In this document: one piece after another, positions 35,505-45,552 of the stretch | Numbering within the stretch: position 1 is the first letter of the stretch | Layout: the number at the start of each line of letters is the position of its first letter | Assembly: GCF_041296385.1 (NCBI RefSeq) | Contig: NW_027184085.1 | Coordinates: 8,551,301-8,615,300 of the forward strand | Direction: 5' to 3' | Length of the DNA stretch: 64,000 bases | DNA from: Aphelocoma coerulescens | Lineage: Eukaryota; Chordata; Aves; Passeriformes; Corvidae | The notes under the pieces: generated by a model | What the model saw: only the letters and a program-made list of their open reading frames with translations | What the model was told of the DNA's origin: nothing | The model's database searches: none | Made by a program: the position numbers and the translations under genes

Positions 35505-36741
35505 ATCACAAAAATAAAGACAGGATAAGGCTGGAAAGCACCACTGCAGCTCATCTGCTTTATCCACAGAGTCCTCCATCCATCCATCCATCCATCCATC
35601 CATCCATCCATCCATCCATCCATCCATCCATCCATCCAATCCATGGCTCTCTGACTTAGAGAGAAGGACGTTGTGCGTGCGGGACGGCGTCAAACACTTT
35701 GCACAAGTCCCGGCAGACGAGGTCACGCGCTCTGCCCCTATCCACCAATGCTGTAGCCCTACCCACAGATGGTTACCAAAATTGCCAGGAATGGCAACTT
35801 TCCCCTTTGGAAAGCCACGCTGCCTGTTACCTATCACCTCTTTGCTTTCCAGACGCCTCAGCTGAGGTTCCAGCAGAAGCAGTGCCAGCGTCTTGCCTGG
35901 CACGGAGGTCAGACTGACTCCTTTGTATTCCCGTGCTCTTCTGCTCTCCCCTTTTTAAAAACAAGGGCTATACTTCCCCTCCTCCACAGGTATCAGGGAC
36001 AAGACACCATTTTTCCAATATGATCCAGGGTGGCCTAGCAACTCCATCTGACAGTTCCCTAAGGACCCGCTAATGAATCTCTTCATGTCCCACAGACTTG
36101 CACATGTTCGGGTTCCTAAGATGGTCTCAAACCTCATCCTCTCCTACAGTGGCCTTGGGCTCTTCACTCTTCACACGGGGCTCCCTGCATTTGCCTTCTG
36201 CAACTTGGGCAGCACGGCTGGAGCACTCGCACTGAAGAGGGACGCACAGACGTTGCTGAGAACCTCAGCGTTCTCTTTGCCCAGGACAGCCACGTCTCCC
36301 CTTTCCTTACGCACATTATCGCTAACATTCTTTTGCTTGCAAGAGATCTAGCGAAGCCTGCCCTCCCACCCTTGACAGCCCTGGCCAGACTCAATTCTAA
36401 AGGGGCCTTGGCAAGCCTAACCTTGTCTCTAGCTTACCGCACCCTGTCCCTGTGTTCCTTTCAGGCCACCTGTCCTCCTTCCCGCTTCCTGAAACTTTCT
36501 CTTTTTGCTCAGAGTTTGCCCAGCAGCTCCCTAGCCATCCGTGGATGCCTCCTGGCGTTTTCGCACCAGTTCCCCCTGCTTCAAATGCATCACTCCTCAG
36601 CTTGGAGGAAGGGGATCCTTGAAATCCAGCCACATTCTTGGGCCCCTCTGTCCTCCAGGCCTCTATCATCTGGCACTCTGTCAAGTACATCCTTGAAGAG
36701 CCCAAAGTCTGCTCTCTCAAGTCCGGGCCAGGGAGTTCACT
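35505..36741 (-). mobile_element. Degenerate CR1 LINE, unit 9
   Basis: Same insertion, with the GGGCAGCACGG variant of units 3 and 10. Confidence 0.8.
35575..35637. repeat. (CCAT)n microsatellite, unit 9
   Basis: 63 bases, uninterrupted. Confidence 0.97.
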
Positions 36742-37962
36742 GGGTGACCGGCTCACTGTCCCGAGGATCTCCTACTCCAACACCCCGTGGTCGCTGCAGC
36801 CAAGGCTGCCTTGGAGCACCGTATTCCCCGCCAGCTCCTCCTATTGGTGAGCACACGGCCTCTGTACTTGCTGGCTCCTCAGTCACTTGCGCAAGGGAGT
36901 TGTCAGTGACACATCCCAGAAACCTCCCACGTGGCTTGTGCCCTGCCACGTTGCCTCTCCAAAAGATATCGCTGCGGTTCAAAACCCCACTGAGGCCCAG
37001 GGCTTGCAAACGCAAAACCACTACCATCCAGCTATACGGGGCTTCGTCCACTCCATCCTCCCGCATGGATGGGCCTGTACCAGACCCCAACCCCTCTAAC
37101 ATCCCGTGCCTCTGGTTCCCCCTTAACCTGGACCCACAAGCTCTCCAATGGCTCCTCATCCTAACCCAGGAACATTTCCATACTTTCCACTTGCTCACTG
37201 AAACACGCACAGCTAAACCCCGCCTCACCTCCACACCCTCTTTTCCCAACTGTCTAAAACCTTCCAATCCAATGCCCCACTCATAGGAGCAATCCCACAA
37301 TGTCTCCATGAGGCCAGGGAGATCATGCCCGCCCAGGCATGCCTATGCCCTCAACTCCTCTTCCTTCTTCCCCATATTACGTGTGTTTGTGCAAAGGCAT
37401 CTGAAACTACTGCCAAGTCTTCTCTACTTCACTCAAACGGGCCGGGCCCAGCTCCCTCAGCCTTTCTCACAAGCGATGCGCTCCCGTCCCCTCTGCGTCT
37501 ACAGGGCTGGCCTGCCCCTCCAAGATCTCCACACCTCCCATGGACTAAAGAGCCCGGAACAGGACACCACCGCTCCAGGGCAGGGCTCTGGCAATCCCAA
37601 AACACAACGCATTTTGCCGCACGGGGGACAGTCTCATTTTGTTCTCTGCCTGCCTCCTCCACCGAAGCAGGGAAAACACAACCATGCCCTCACTCTGGGG
37701 CCAAACACATGGGACAACAGACACAGAGCAAGCAACACAGCAGCAGCAAAGCTCCTCCTTTCTTCCTAATCCTTCTTCACTCAAGCCTATTTTTTAATGT
37801 CTTGTTGCCCTGCCTCCTCAGCTTCCAAGACTGCAGCGAGGCCACCTCCACGCAAGAACACCTCCAGGCCTCCAGCGCTCACACCCACACACACACGCCC
37901 TTGTACACTGCCACTACCCCCGGGCCCCTGCTGCAAGAGGGGCATCCCCAGGCCTGGCCCAC

Positions 37963-38387
37963 TGACGTCACTGCTCATCCCTTGCAAGCACGAAAGGGAA
38001 ACGCTGCCTAAGAGGAAAATAAAGGCAAGCCACAAAGTGAAAGGAAAAGTGACCACGGCCACCACCAGGGCACTGCAGGTGGAAAAGATGCTTGGGCACA
38101 AAGAGAAACTTCAGCTGCACAGCACAGGCCTTGCAGCTGGCCCTGCAGCTGACCAAGAACACCCAACAACCCTCCCCGACACAGCTGACCCCGACGCCTC
38201 CGACCCAGCGCTTTCATAACCCCACTCACCCACTACTGCCACCCCACTGCCACCACAATCCCCAACCACGGACACCCCAACAAACCACTGCCCCGAGACC
38301 ACCACAGCCACCAGCCCAGACTGGAAACCACGGGCGGGAACTCCCAGCAATCAGAAAGCGATGAAGGGAAAGCTGCCGCGATACAAA
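37963..38387 (+). promoter_or_regulatory. Interferon upstream region, unit 10
   Basis: CRE at 37963-37970, ISRE-type site at 37992-38002, kappaB at 38336-38345 and TATA-like box at 38381-38387, unchanged. Confidence 0.55.
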
Positions 38388-38490
38388 GCCGCACACCCGG
38401 CACCACCCCAAGCACAGCCACCACCAGCACCAGCGCCGAGCCTCACCAGCCTCCTGCCCAGCACCACCCCACAGCACCCACAGACCCACC

Positions 38491-39063
38491 ATGGCTGCGC
38501 CCAACGCCCCACAGCCACGCCTGCCGCACGCCGCCCCGGCACTCCTGCTCCTCCTCACGGCTCTCGCCACCACCCTCGCCTGCCAACAGCTCTGGACACA
38601 CGACGACACCTTCCCTGGCGACGCACTCCGCCTCCTCCAGGACGTGGCTCCCGGCCACGCACAGCCCTGCCACCTCCAAGAGCCGCCCTTCTTCCCCGAC
38701 ACCCTCCTCCACAACAACCTCCGCCCGCACCAAGCCGCCGCCACTGCCCTACGCATCCTCCAGAACCTCTTCCACACCCTCGGCACCAACAGCACCCGCC
38801 AGCACTGGCACAGCCAGGCTCGCAACGACCTCCTCAACAAACTCCAGCACTACATCCACCACCTCGAGCAATGCCTCCCCGACAACGCCACGCTCTTCAA
38901 AGGACCACGCAACCCGCTGCTCACCATCAACAAGTACTTCAGGGACATCCAACTCTTCCTCCACGCCCACAACCACAGCGCCTGCGCCTGGGAACACGTC
39001 CGCCTCGAAGCTCGCACCTCTTTACAGCACCTCCACAACCTCACCCGCACCATGCGCCGCTAG
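38491..39063 (+). CDS. Type I interferon, copy 10 (common protein, mosaic DNA)
   Basis: Intact. The silent codons 42 CCT and 85 ACT are those of copies 2 and 5, while the flanking replacement codons 29 CTC and 103 CGC are common. The pattern needs a double switch, as in a short conversion tract. The protein equals copy 1. Confidence 0.96.
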   Translation: MAAPNAPQPRLPHAAPALLLLLTALATTLACQQLWTHDDTFPGDALRLLQDVAPGHAQPCHLQEPPFFPDTLLHNNLRPHQAAATALRILQNLFHTLGTNSTRQHWHSQARNDLLNKLQHYIHHLEQCLPDNATLFKGPRNPLLTINKYFRDIQLFLHAHNHSACAWEHVRLEARTSLQHLHNLTRTMRR

Positions 39064-39275
39064 CGCAAACACCCACCCCCACACACCGACCCACGTCCAC
39101 GTGCCTCCCGCCACGCTCCCGCACCAACGCCCCAAACCCACCCCGTGCCTCACGCCTCCCCTCTCCTGGGACAACAGACACGGCTGCAACCACCGCACGG
39201 CACCCGCAGCCTGCGACCACTGCGCCTCCATTCATACAGCCTCTCCCATCGATTTGGACAAAGGACTTTCTCTAC

Positions 39276-39350
39276 TTATTTATTCATTTATTTATTTATT
39301 CACTTATTTATTCACTTATTTATTCACTTATTTATGCCACCGAAAATAAA
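39276..39350 (+). promoter_or_regulatory. AU-rich element and poly(A) signal, copy 10
   Basis: Same three-block layout as copy 8. AATAAA is at 39345-39350. Confidence 0.85.
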
Positions 39351-39573
39351 GACCCCTGACAAAACACTTGCCACTGCCTCTCGTCTCACTAACTCTGCAA
39401 ACTCAGCCTTTGGGCCGGCGGAAAGCCACCTCTACTCAGCACCTACTCCTCTACTCCCAGCCCTGCTCCAGAAAGGGCTCTGCACAGCCCCTACCCGCTC
39501 TTCTCACTGCCACCTGCCCAAGCAGGTTTGTGCAGCAACCCCTTTGGAAAAACATTCCCAGCATTTGCCCAAC

Positions 39574-40811
39574 ATCACAAAAATAAAGACAGGATAAGGC
39601 TGGAAAGCACCACTGCAGCTCATCTGCTTTATCCACAGAGTCCTCCATCCATCCCATCCATCCATCCATCCATCCATCCATCCATCCATCCATCCATCCA
39701 TCCAATCCATGGCTCTCTGACTTAGAGAGAAGGACGTTGTGCGTGTGGGACGGCGTCAAACACTTTGCACAAGTCCCGGCAGACGAGGTCACGCGCTCTG
39801 CCCCTATCCACCAATGCTGTAGCCCTACCCACAGATGGTTACCAAAATTGCCAGGAATGGCAACTTTCCCCTTTGGAAAGCCACGCTGCCTGTTACCTAT
39901 CACCTCTTTGCTTTCCAGACGCCTCAGCTGAGGTTCCAGCAGAAGCAGTGCCAGCGTCTTGCCTGGCACGGAGGTCAGACTGACTCCTTTGTATTCCCGT
40001 GCTCTTCTGCTCTCCCCTTTTTAAAAACAAGGGCTATACTTCCCCTCCTCCACAGGTATCAGGGACAAGACACCATTTTTCCAATATGATCCAGGGTGGC
40101 CTAGCAACTCCATCTGACAGTTCCCTAAGGACCCGCTAATGAATCTCTTCATGTCCCACAGACTTGCACATGTTCGGGTTCCTAAGATGGTCTCAAACCT
40201 CATCCTCTCCTACAGTGGCCTTGGGCTCTTCACTCTTCACACGGGGCTCCCTGCATTTGCCTTCTGCAACTTGGGCAGCACGGCTGGAGCACTCGCACTG
40301 AAGAGGGACGCACAGACGTTGCTGAGAACCTCAGCGTTCTCTTTGCCCAGGACAGCCACGTCTCCCCTTTCCTTACGCACATTATCGCTAACATTCTTTT
40401 GCTTGCAAGAGATCTAGCGAGCGAAGCCTGCCCTCCCACCCTTGACAGCCCTGGCCAGACTCAATTCTAAAGGGGCCTTGGCAAGCCTAACCTTGTCTCT
40501 AGCTTACCGCACCCTGTCCCTGTGTTCCTTTCAGGCCACCTGTCCTCCTTCCCGCTTCCTGAAACTTTCTCTTTTTGCTCAGAGTTTGCCCAGCAGCTCC
40601 CTAGCCATCCGTGGATGCCTCCTGGCGTTTTCGCACCAGTTCCCCCTGCTTCAAATGCATCACTCCTCAGCTTGGAGGAAGGGGATCCTTGAAATCCAGC
40701 CACATTCTTGGGCCCCTCTGTCCTCCAGGCCTCTATCATCTGGCACTCTGTCAAGTACATCCTTGAAGAGCCCAAAGTCTGCTCTCTCAAGTCCGGGCCA
40801 GGGAGTTCACT
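39574..40811 (-). mobile_element. Degenerate CR1 LINE, unit 10
   Basis: Same insertion. It carries a private four-base duplication, AGCGAGCGAAG near 40416-40426, where all other units read AGCGAAG. Confidence 0.8.
39644..39703. repeat. (CCAT)n microsatellite, unit 10
   Basis: 60 bases with the early extra C. Confidence 0.97.
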
Positions 40812-42032
40812 GGGTGACCGGCTCACTGTCCCGAGGATCTCCTACTCCAACACCCCGTGGTCGCTGCAGCCAAGGCTGCCTTGGAGCACCGTATTCCCCG
40901 CCAGCTCCTCCTATTGGTGAGCACACGGCCTCTGTCCTTGCTGGCTCCTCAGTCACTTGCGCAAGGGAGTTGTCAGTGACACATCCCAGAAACCTCCCAC
41001 GTGGCTTGTGCCCTGCCACGTTGCCTCTCCAAAAGATATCGCTGCGGTTCAAAACCCCACTGAGGCCCAGGGCTTGCAAACGCAAAACCACTACCATCCA
41101 GCTATACGGGGCTTCGTCCACTCCATCCTCCCGCATGGATGGGCCTGTACCAGACCCCAACCCCTCTAACATCCCGTGCCTCTGGTTCCCCCTTAACCTG
41201 GACCCACAAGCTCTCCAATGGCTCCTCATCCTAACCCAGGAACATTTCCATACTTTCCACTTGCTCACTGAAACACGCACAGCTAAACCCCGCCTCACCT
41301 CCACACCCTCTTTTCCCAACTGTCTAAAACCTTCCAATCCAATGCCCCACTCATAGGAGCAATCCCACAATGTCTCCATGAGGCCAGGGAGATCATGCCC
41401 GCCCAGGCATGCCTATGCCCTCAACTCCTCTTCCTTCTTCCCCATATTACGTGTGTTTGTGCAAAGGCATCTGAAACTACTGCCAAGTCTTCTCTACTTC
41501 ACTCAAACGGGCCGGGCCCAGCTCCCTCAGCCTTTCTCACAAGCGATGCGCTCCCGTCCCCTCTGCGTCTACAGGGCTGGCCTGCCCCTCCAAGATCTCC
41601 ACACCTCCCATGGACTAAAGAGCCCGGAACAGGACACCACCGCTCCAGGGCAGGGCTCTGGCAATCCCAAAACACAACGCATTTTGCCGCACGGGGGACA
41701 GTCTCATTTTGTTCTCTGCCTGCCTCCTCCACCGAAGCAGGGAAAACACAACCATGCCCTCACTCTGGGGCCAAACACATGGGACAACAGACACAGAGCA
41801 AGCAACACAGCAGCAGCAAAGCTCCTCCTTTCTTCCTAATCCTTCTTCACTCAAGCCTATTTTTTAATGTCTTGTTGCCCTGCCTCCTCAGCTTCCAAGA
41901 CTGCAGCGAGGCCACCTCCACGCAAGAACACCTCCAGGCCTCCAGCGCTCACACCCACACACACACGCCCTTGTACACTGCCACTACCCCCGGGCCCCTG
42001 CTGCAAGAGGGGCATCCCCAGGCCCGGCCCAC

Positions 42033-42457
42033 TGACGTCACTGCTCATCCCTTGCAAGCACGAAAGGGAAACGCTGCCTAAGAGGAAAATAAAGGCAAGC
42101 CACAAAGTGAAAGGAAAAGTGACCACGGCCACCACCAGGGCACTGCAGGTGGAAAAGATGCTTGGGCACAAAGAGAAACTTCAGCTGCACAGCACAGGCC
42201 TTGCAGCTGGCCCTGCAGCTGACCAAGAACACCCAACAACCCTCCCCGACACAGCTGACCCCGACGCCTCCGACCCAGCGCTTTCATAACCCCACTCACC
42301 CACTACTGCCACCCCACTGCCACCACAATCCCCAACCACGGACACCCCAACAAACCACTGCCCCGAGACCACCACAGCCACCAGCCCAGACTGGAAACCA
42401 CGGGCGGGAACTCCCAGCAATCAGAAAGCGATGAAGGGAAAGCTGCCGCGATACAAA
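42033..42457 (+). promoter_or_regulatory. Interferon upstream region, unit 11
   Basis: CRE at 42033-42040, ISRE-type site at 42062-42072, kappaB at 42406-42415 and TATA-like box at 42451-42457, unchanged. Confidence 0.55.
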
Positions 42458-42560
42458 GCCGCACACCCGGCACCACCCCAAGCACAGCCACCACCAGCAC
42501 CAGCGCCGAGCCTCACCAGCCTCCTGCCCAGCACCACCCCACAGCACCCACAGACCCACC

Positions 42561-43133
42561 ATGGCTGCGCCCAACGCCCCACAGCCACGCCTGCCGCACG
42601 CCGCCCCGGCACTCCTGCTCCTCCTCACGGCTCTCGCCACCACCCTCGCCTGCCAACAGCTCTGGACACACGACGACACCTTCCCCGGCGACGCACTCCG
42701 CCTCCTCCAGGACGTGGCTCCCGGCCACGCACAGCCCTGCCACCTCCAAGAGCCGCCCTTCTTCCCCGACACCCTCCTCCACAACAACCTCCGCCCGCAC
42801 CAAGCCGCCGCCACCGCCCTACGCATCCTCCAGAACCTCTTCCACACCCTCGGCACCAACAGCACCCGCCAGCACTGGCACAGCCAGGCTCGCAACGACC
42901 TCCTCAACAAACTCCAGCACTACATCCACCACCTCGAGCAATGCCTCCCCGACAACGCCACGCTCTTCAAAGGACCACGCAACCTGCTGCTCACCATCAA
43001 CAAGTACTTCAGGGACATCCAACTCTTCCTCCACGCCCACAACCACAGCGCCTGCGCCTGGGAACACGTCCGCCTCGAAGCTCGCACCTCTTTACAGCAC
43101 CTCCACAACCTCACCCGCACCATGCACCGCTAG
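42561..43133 (+). CDS. Type I interferon, copy 11 (L142/H189 form, array edge)
   Basis: Intact. It is the most distinct protein in the set: codon 142 CTG replaces Pro with Leu in the GPRN(P)LL stretch before the helix that leads to KYF, and codon 189 CAC replaces Arg with His next to the C-terminus. Codons 29, 42, 85 and 103 are the common ones. Cysteines and sequons are unchanged. Being terminal, it would be least exposed to homogenisation by its neighbours. Confidence 0.96.
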   Translation: MAAPNAPQPRLPHAAPALLLLLTALATTLACQQLWTHDDTFPGDALRLLQDVAPGHAQPCHLQEPPFFPDTLLHNNLRPHQAAATALRILQNLFHTLGTNSTRQHWHSQARNDLLNKLQHYIHHLEQCLPDNATLFKGPRNLLLTINKYFRDIQLFLHAHNHSACAWEHVRLEARTSLQHLHNLTRTMHR

Positions 43134-43345
43134 CGCAAACACCCACCCCCACACACCGACCCACGTCCACGTGCCTCCCGCCACGCTCCCGCACCAACGC
43201 CCCAAACCCACCCCGTGCCTCACGCCTCCCCTCTCCTGGGACAACAGACACGGCTGCAACCACCGCACGGCACCCGCAGCCTGCGACCACTGCGCCTCCA
43301 TTCATACAGCCTCTCCCATCGATTTGGACAAAGGACTTTCTCTAC

Positions 43346-43420
43346 TTATTTATTCATTCATTTATTTATTTATTTATTTATTCACTTATTTATTCACTTA
43401 TTTATGCCACCGAAAATAAA
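43346..43420 (+). promoter_or_regulatory. AU-rich element and poly(A) signal, copy 11
   Basis: Same layout as copy 2. AATAAA is at 43415-43420. Confidence 0.85.
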
Positions 43421-43643
43421 GACCCCTGACAAAACACTTGCCACTGCCTCTCGTCTCACTAACTCTGCAAACTCAGCCTTTGGGCCGGCGGAAAGCCACC
43501 TCTACTCAGCACCTACTCCTCTACTCCCAGCCCTGCTCCAAAAAGGGCTCCGCACAGCCCCTACCCGCTCTTCTCACTGCCACCTGCCCAAGCAGGTTTG
43601 TGCAGCAACCCCTTTGGAAAAACATTCCCAGCATTTGCCCAAC

Positions 43644-43862
43644 ACCACAGAATCACAAAAATAAAGACAGGATAAGGCTGGAAAGCACCACTGCAGCTCA
43701 TCTGCTTTATCCACAGAGTCCTCCATCCATCCCATCCATCCATCCAATCCATGGCTCTCTGACTTAGAGAGAAGGACATTGTGTGGGACAGCATCAAACA
43801 CTTTACACAAGTCCAGGCAGACGAGGTCACGTGCTCTGCCAGACTTTATTGTGGCCTTTCCA
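43644..43862 (-). mobile_element. CR1 LINE at the array edge, better preserved
   Basis: This copy keeps CACAGAAT at 43647-43654, the antisense of the ATTCTGTG octamer that ends CR1 elements; the other ten units have lost it. Past the microsatellite the - strand reads [18 protein letters not shown] in one open frame, the conserved reverse-transcriptase segment that is frameshifted in the inner units. Homology to the unit stops near 43,862. Confidence 0.85.
43722..43746. repeat. (CCAT)n microsatellite, unit 11 (shortest)
   Basis: Only 25 bases, with the extra C, the shortest of the eleven. Confidence 0.95.
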
Positions 43863-43954
43863 CATTTCAAGGGAGCTTAGAAGAACGATGCAAACTAAAT
43901 TTGGAACAGTGCCCACAGTTCCAGGTAATGGACTCTGTAGAATATCATTACACC

Positions 43955-44180
43955 GAAACAGAGGAGGTTTAGATCAGACATTAGGTAGAAATTCTTTACT
44001 ATGTGGATTGTGAGGCACTGGAACAAGTACCCACACGTAGCCAGGTTAACACATCCTATAGAATGTTCAAGGTCAGACTGGATGGGTCTGGTGGCAGACT
44101 GGTGGCAACATTGTCCAGGAGAAGGTTTCCTTTCCATGGCAGAGGTGCTTGCAATCAGATTACCTCTTCCAACAGAAAAC
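43955..44180 (+). mobile_element. CR1 LINE 3' end, + strand
   Basis: GAGGTTTAGATCAGACATTA followed by AGAAATTCTTTACTATG, GAGGCACTGGAACAAGTACCC and TGTTCAAGGTCAGACTGGATG is the standard order of motifs at the CR1 3' end. It faces the opposite way from the array CR1, so the two lie nearly head to head. Confidence 0.8.
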
Positions 44181-45504
44181 ATTTTAGGACTCATGTTGAA
44201 GTTTTGGAGGACTGTGGAACCAGAATGGGAGCAGGGAAGAGTGAGGAGGAAGGAGCAGAAGTGTGATGGCACAGAAGGCAGTCCCACTCCCCATCCTCCT
44301 ATGCCACCTGGGAGATGAAGGCAGAGACAATCAGGAGTGAAACTGAGTCCAGGAAAACATGAGAGGTGAGGGGAAGGTGTTCTGTAGATTTGGTTTTATT
44401 TAATGATCTACTTACTCATTGCCCTGATTTGATTGCTAGTGAGTTAAAACTAATTTCCCCATGTCAAGTCTCTTCTGCCCATGACCACAGCCAGTGAGTG
44501 ATTTCTCCCTGTCCTTGTCTCACCCCACACTTTGTTGCCACAAAAATAATTCCATGCATTTCAGTTGACAGTTCTTCAAGTATCATGACTTTCTCTGGTA
44601 CAAATCTTTTATTATGCGCTCGACTTTGGGGATTTTTTTAATTCAGGGTCTGCAGTCTGACAGGGTTATGTCTGAGTCATCCCTGTACTCACCTTTAAAC
44701 CGTCTGACTCTGGCTGCTCCAAGCTTTACACTGAATACCTGGTACTTTTTTGGGCCTTACATTATGGCCTTCATCCACTCTTCTCAGATCACTGCTCCAT
44801 GTCTGCCTCTACAGATACACTGCATCACTCTAGTATATAACTGTTCTCAGTTACCTACTACCAAACCTTTTCCCCAAGTTCCTTGTCCTACATTTCTGAT
44901 AGAAAAATTCTTCATAATTCTGCAATTTAGATTGAGGCCCTTTTTGAATCCATCTGGGAGCTCAGCCTGTTTCACATGCCTTTTTGCCAAACGTCACTTG
45001 CATTCTGGATCCAGATAAGGAAAAAAACTTTGCACACTCTCCCTCCTGCAGCTCACTTGCATTTGTTGCCACATTGCATATGCAAAGATCTACACCTATG
45101 AGCACCTCCAAAACCTGTCAGATACACCTACTGGCTACCAAGTTGTCTACTTGCTGCTCAACCTTACCTCTTGGTAAAAGGAAACATTTATGCTCAGACT
45201 TCAACTAGATTAGACAAAATGTCATAATGTTGCTACAACAATTAGCAATTTCTCCACTCAAGCACAAAGCACACTTGCGTCTATTTAGAGATTTTGCAGA
45301 CAGACAAATGCATGATGCAACAGTTGCTCTTTATCAATTTACACAGTCCTGTTGTAAATTTAAAAACCAGGTATTTTAAAAAAAAGAATATAGAATGTAA
45401 GGAAAAGCTCTTAATCACCAATAAATTAACCAATTTACATGGCACAAATGATCAACACTGAAGACAACTTGCTTAAAATTAAATAAATCAAGTAATTTAC
45501 TTAC
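44181..45504. other. Sequence between array and UBAP2, no gene seen
   Basis: AT-richer single-copy sequence. I searched both strands for a UBAP2 exon continuing after the one at 45505-45552 and for interferon or repeat homology, and found none. It is either UBAP2 intron or flank. Confidence 0.5.
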
Positions 45505-45552
45505 CATTGGCAGTCTGGATTGAAGCATCTGGAGATCATCATAACCATAAAT
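45505..45552 (-). CDS. UBAP2: UBAP2 exon l, last before the interferon array
   Basis: 48 nt, 16 whole codons, IYGYDDLQMLQSRLPM. Acceptor TTTAAGCAG, donor GTAAGT, so the gene is meant to continue. The family carries on with a conserved tyrosine-rich exon that I do not find in the 1.6 kb down to the array. Confidence 0.92.

Larger units (their letters stand above)
1..43770 (+). repeat. Tandem array of about 4.07 kb interferon-bearing units
   Basis: Direct repeat in a single orientation. Using window base 1 as phase, units begin at 1, 4051, 8128, 12189, 16294, 20367, 24417, 28491, 32553, 36622 and 40692; the last is incomplete and ends near 43,770. Lengths are 4050, 4077, 4061, 4105, 4073, 4050, 4074, 4062, 4069 and 4070. 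Nearly all the length variation comes from the (CCAT)n tract in the CR1 and the ATTTA tract in the 3' UTR. Between those tracts units differ by scattered single bases. The window starts mid-unit, so the array continues to the left. Confidence 0.98.

Noticed and set aside
43644..44180. Endogenous retrovirus at the array edge
   Set aside because: The reverse-transcriptase-like stretch and the octamer tail fit a CR1 LINE. I see no LTR, primer-binding site or gag/env segment.
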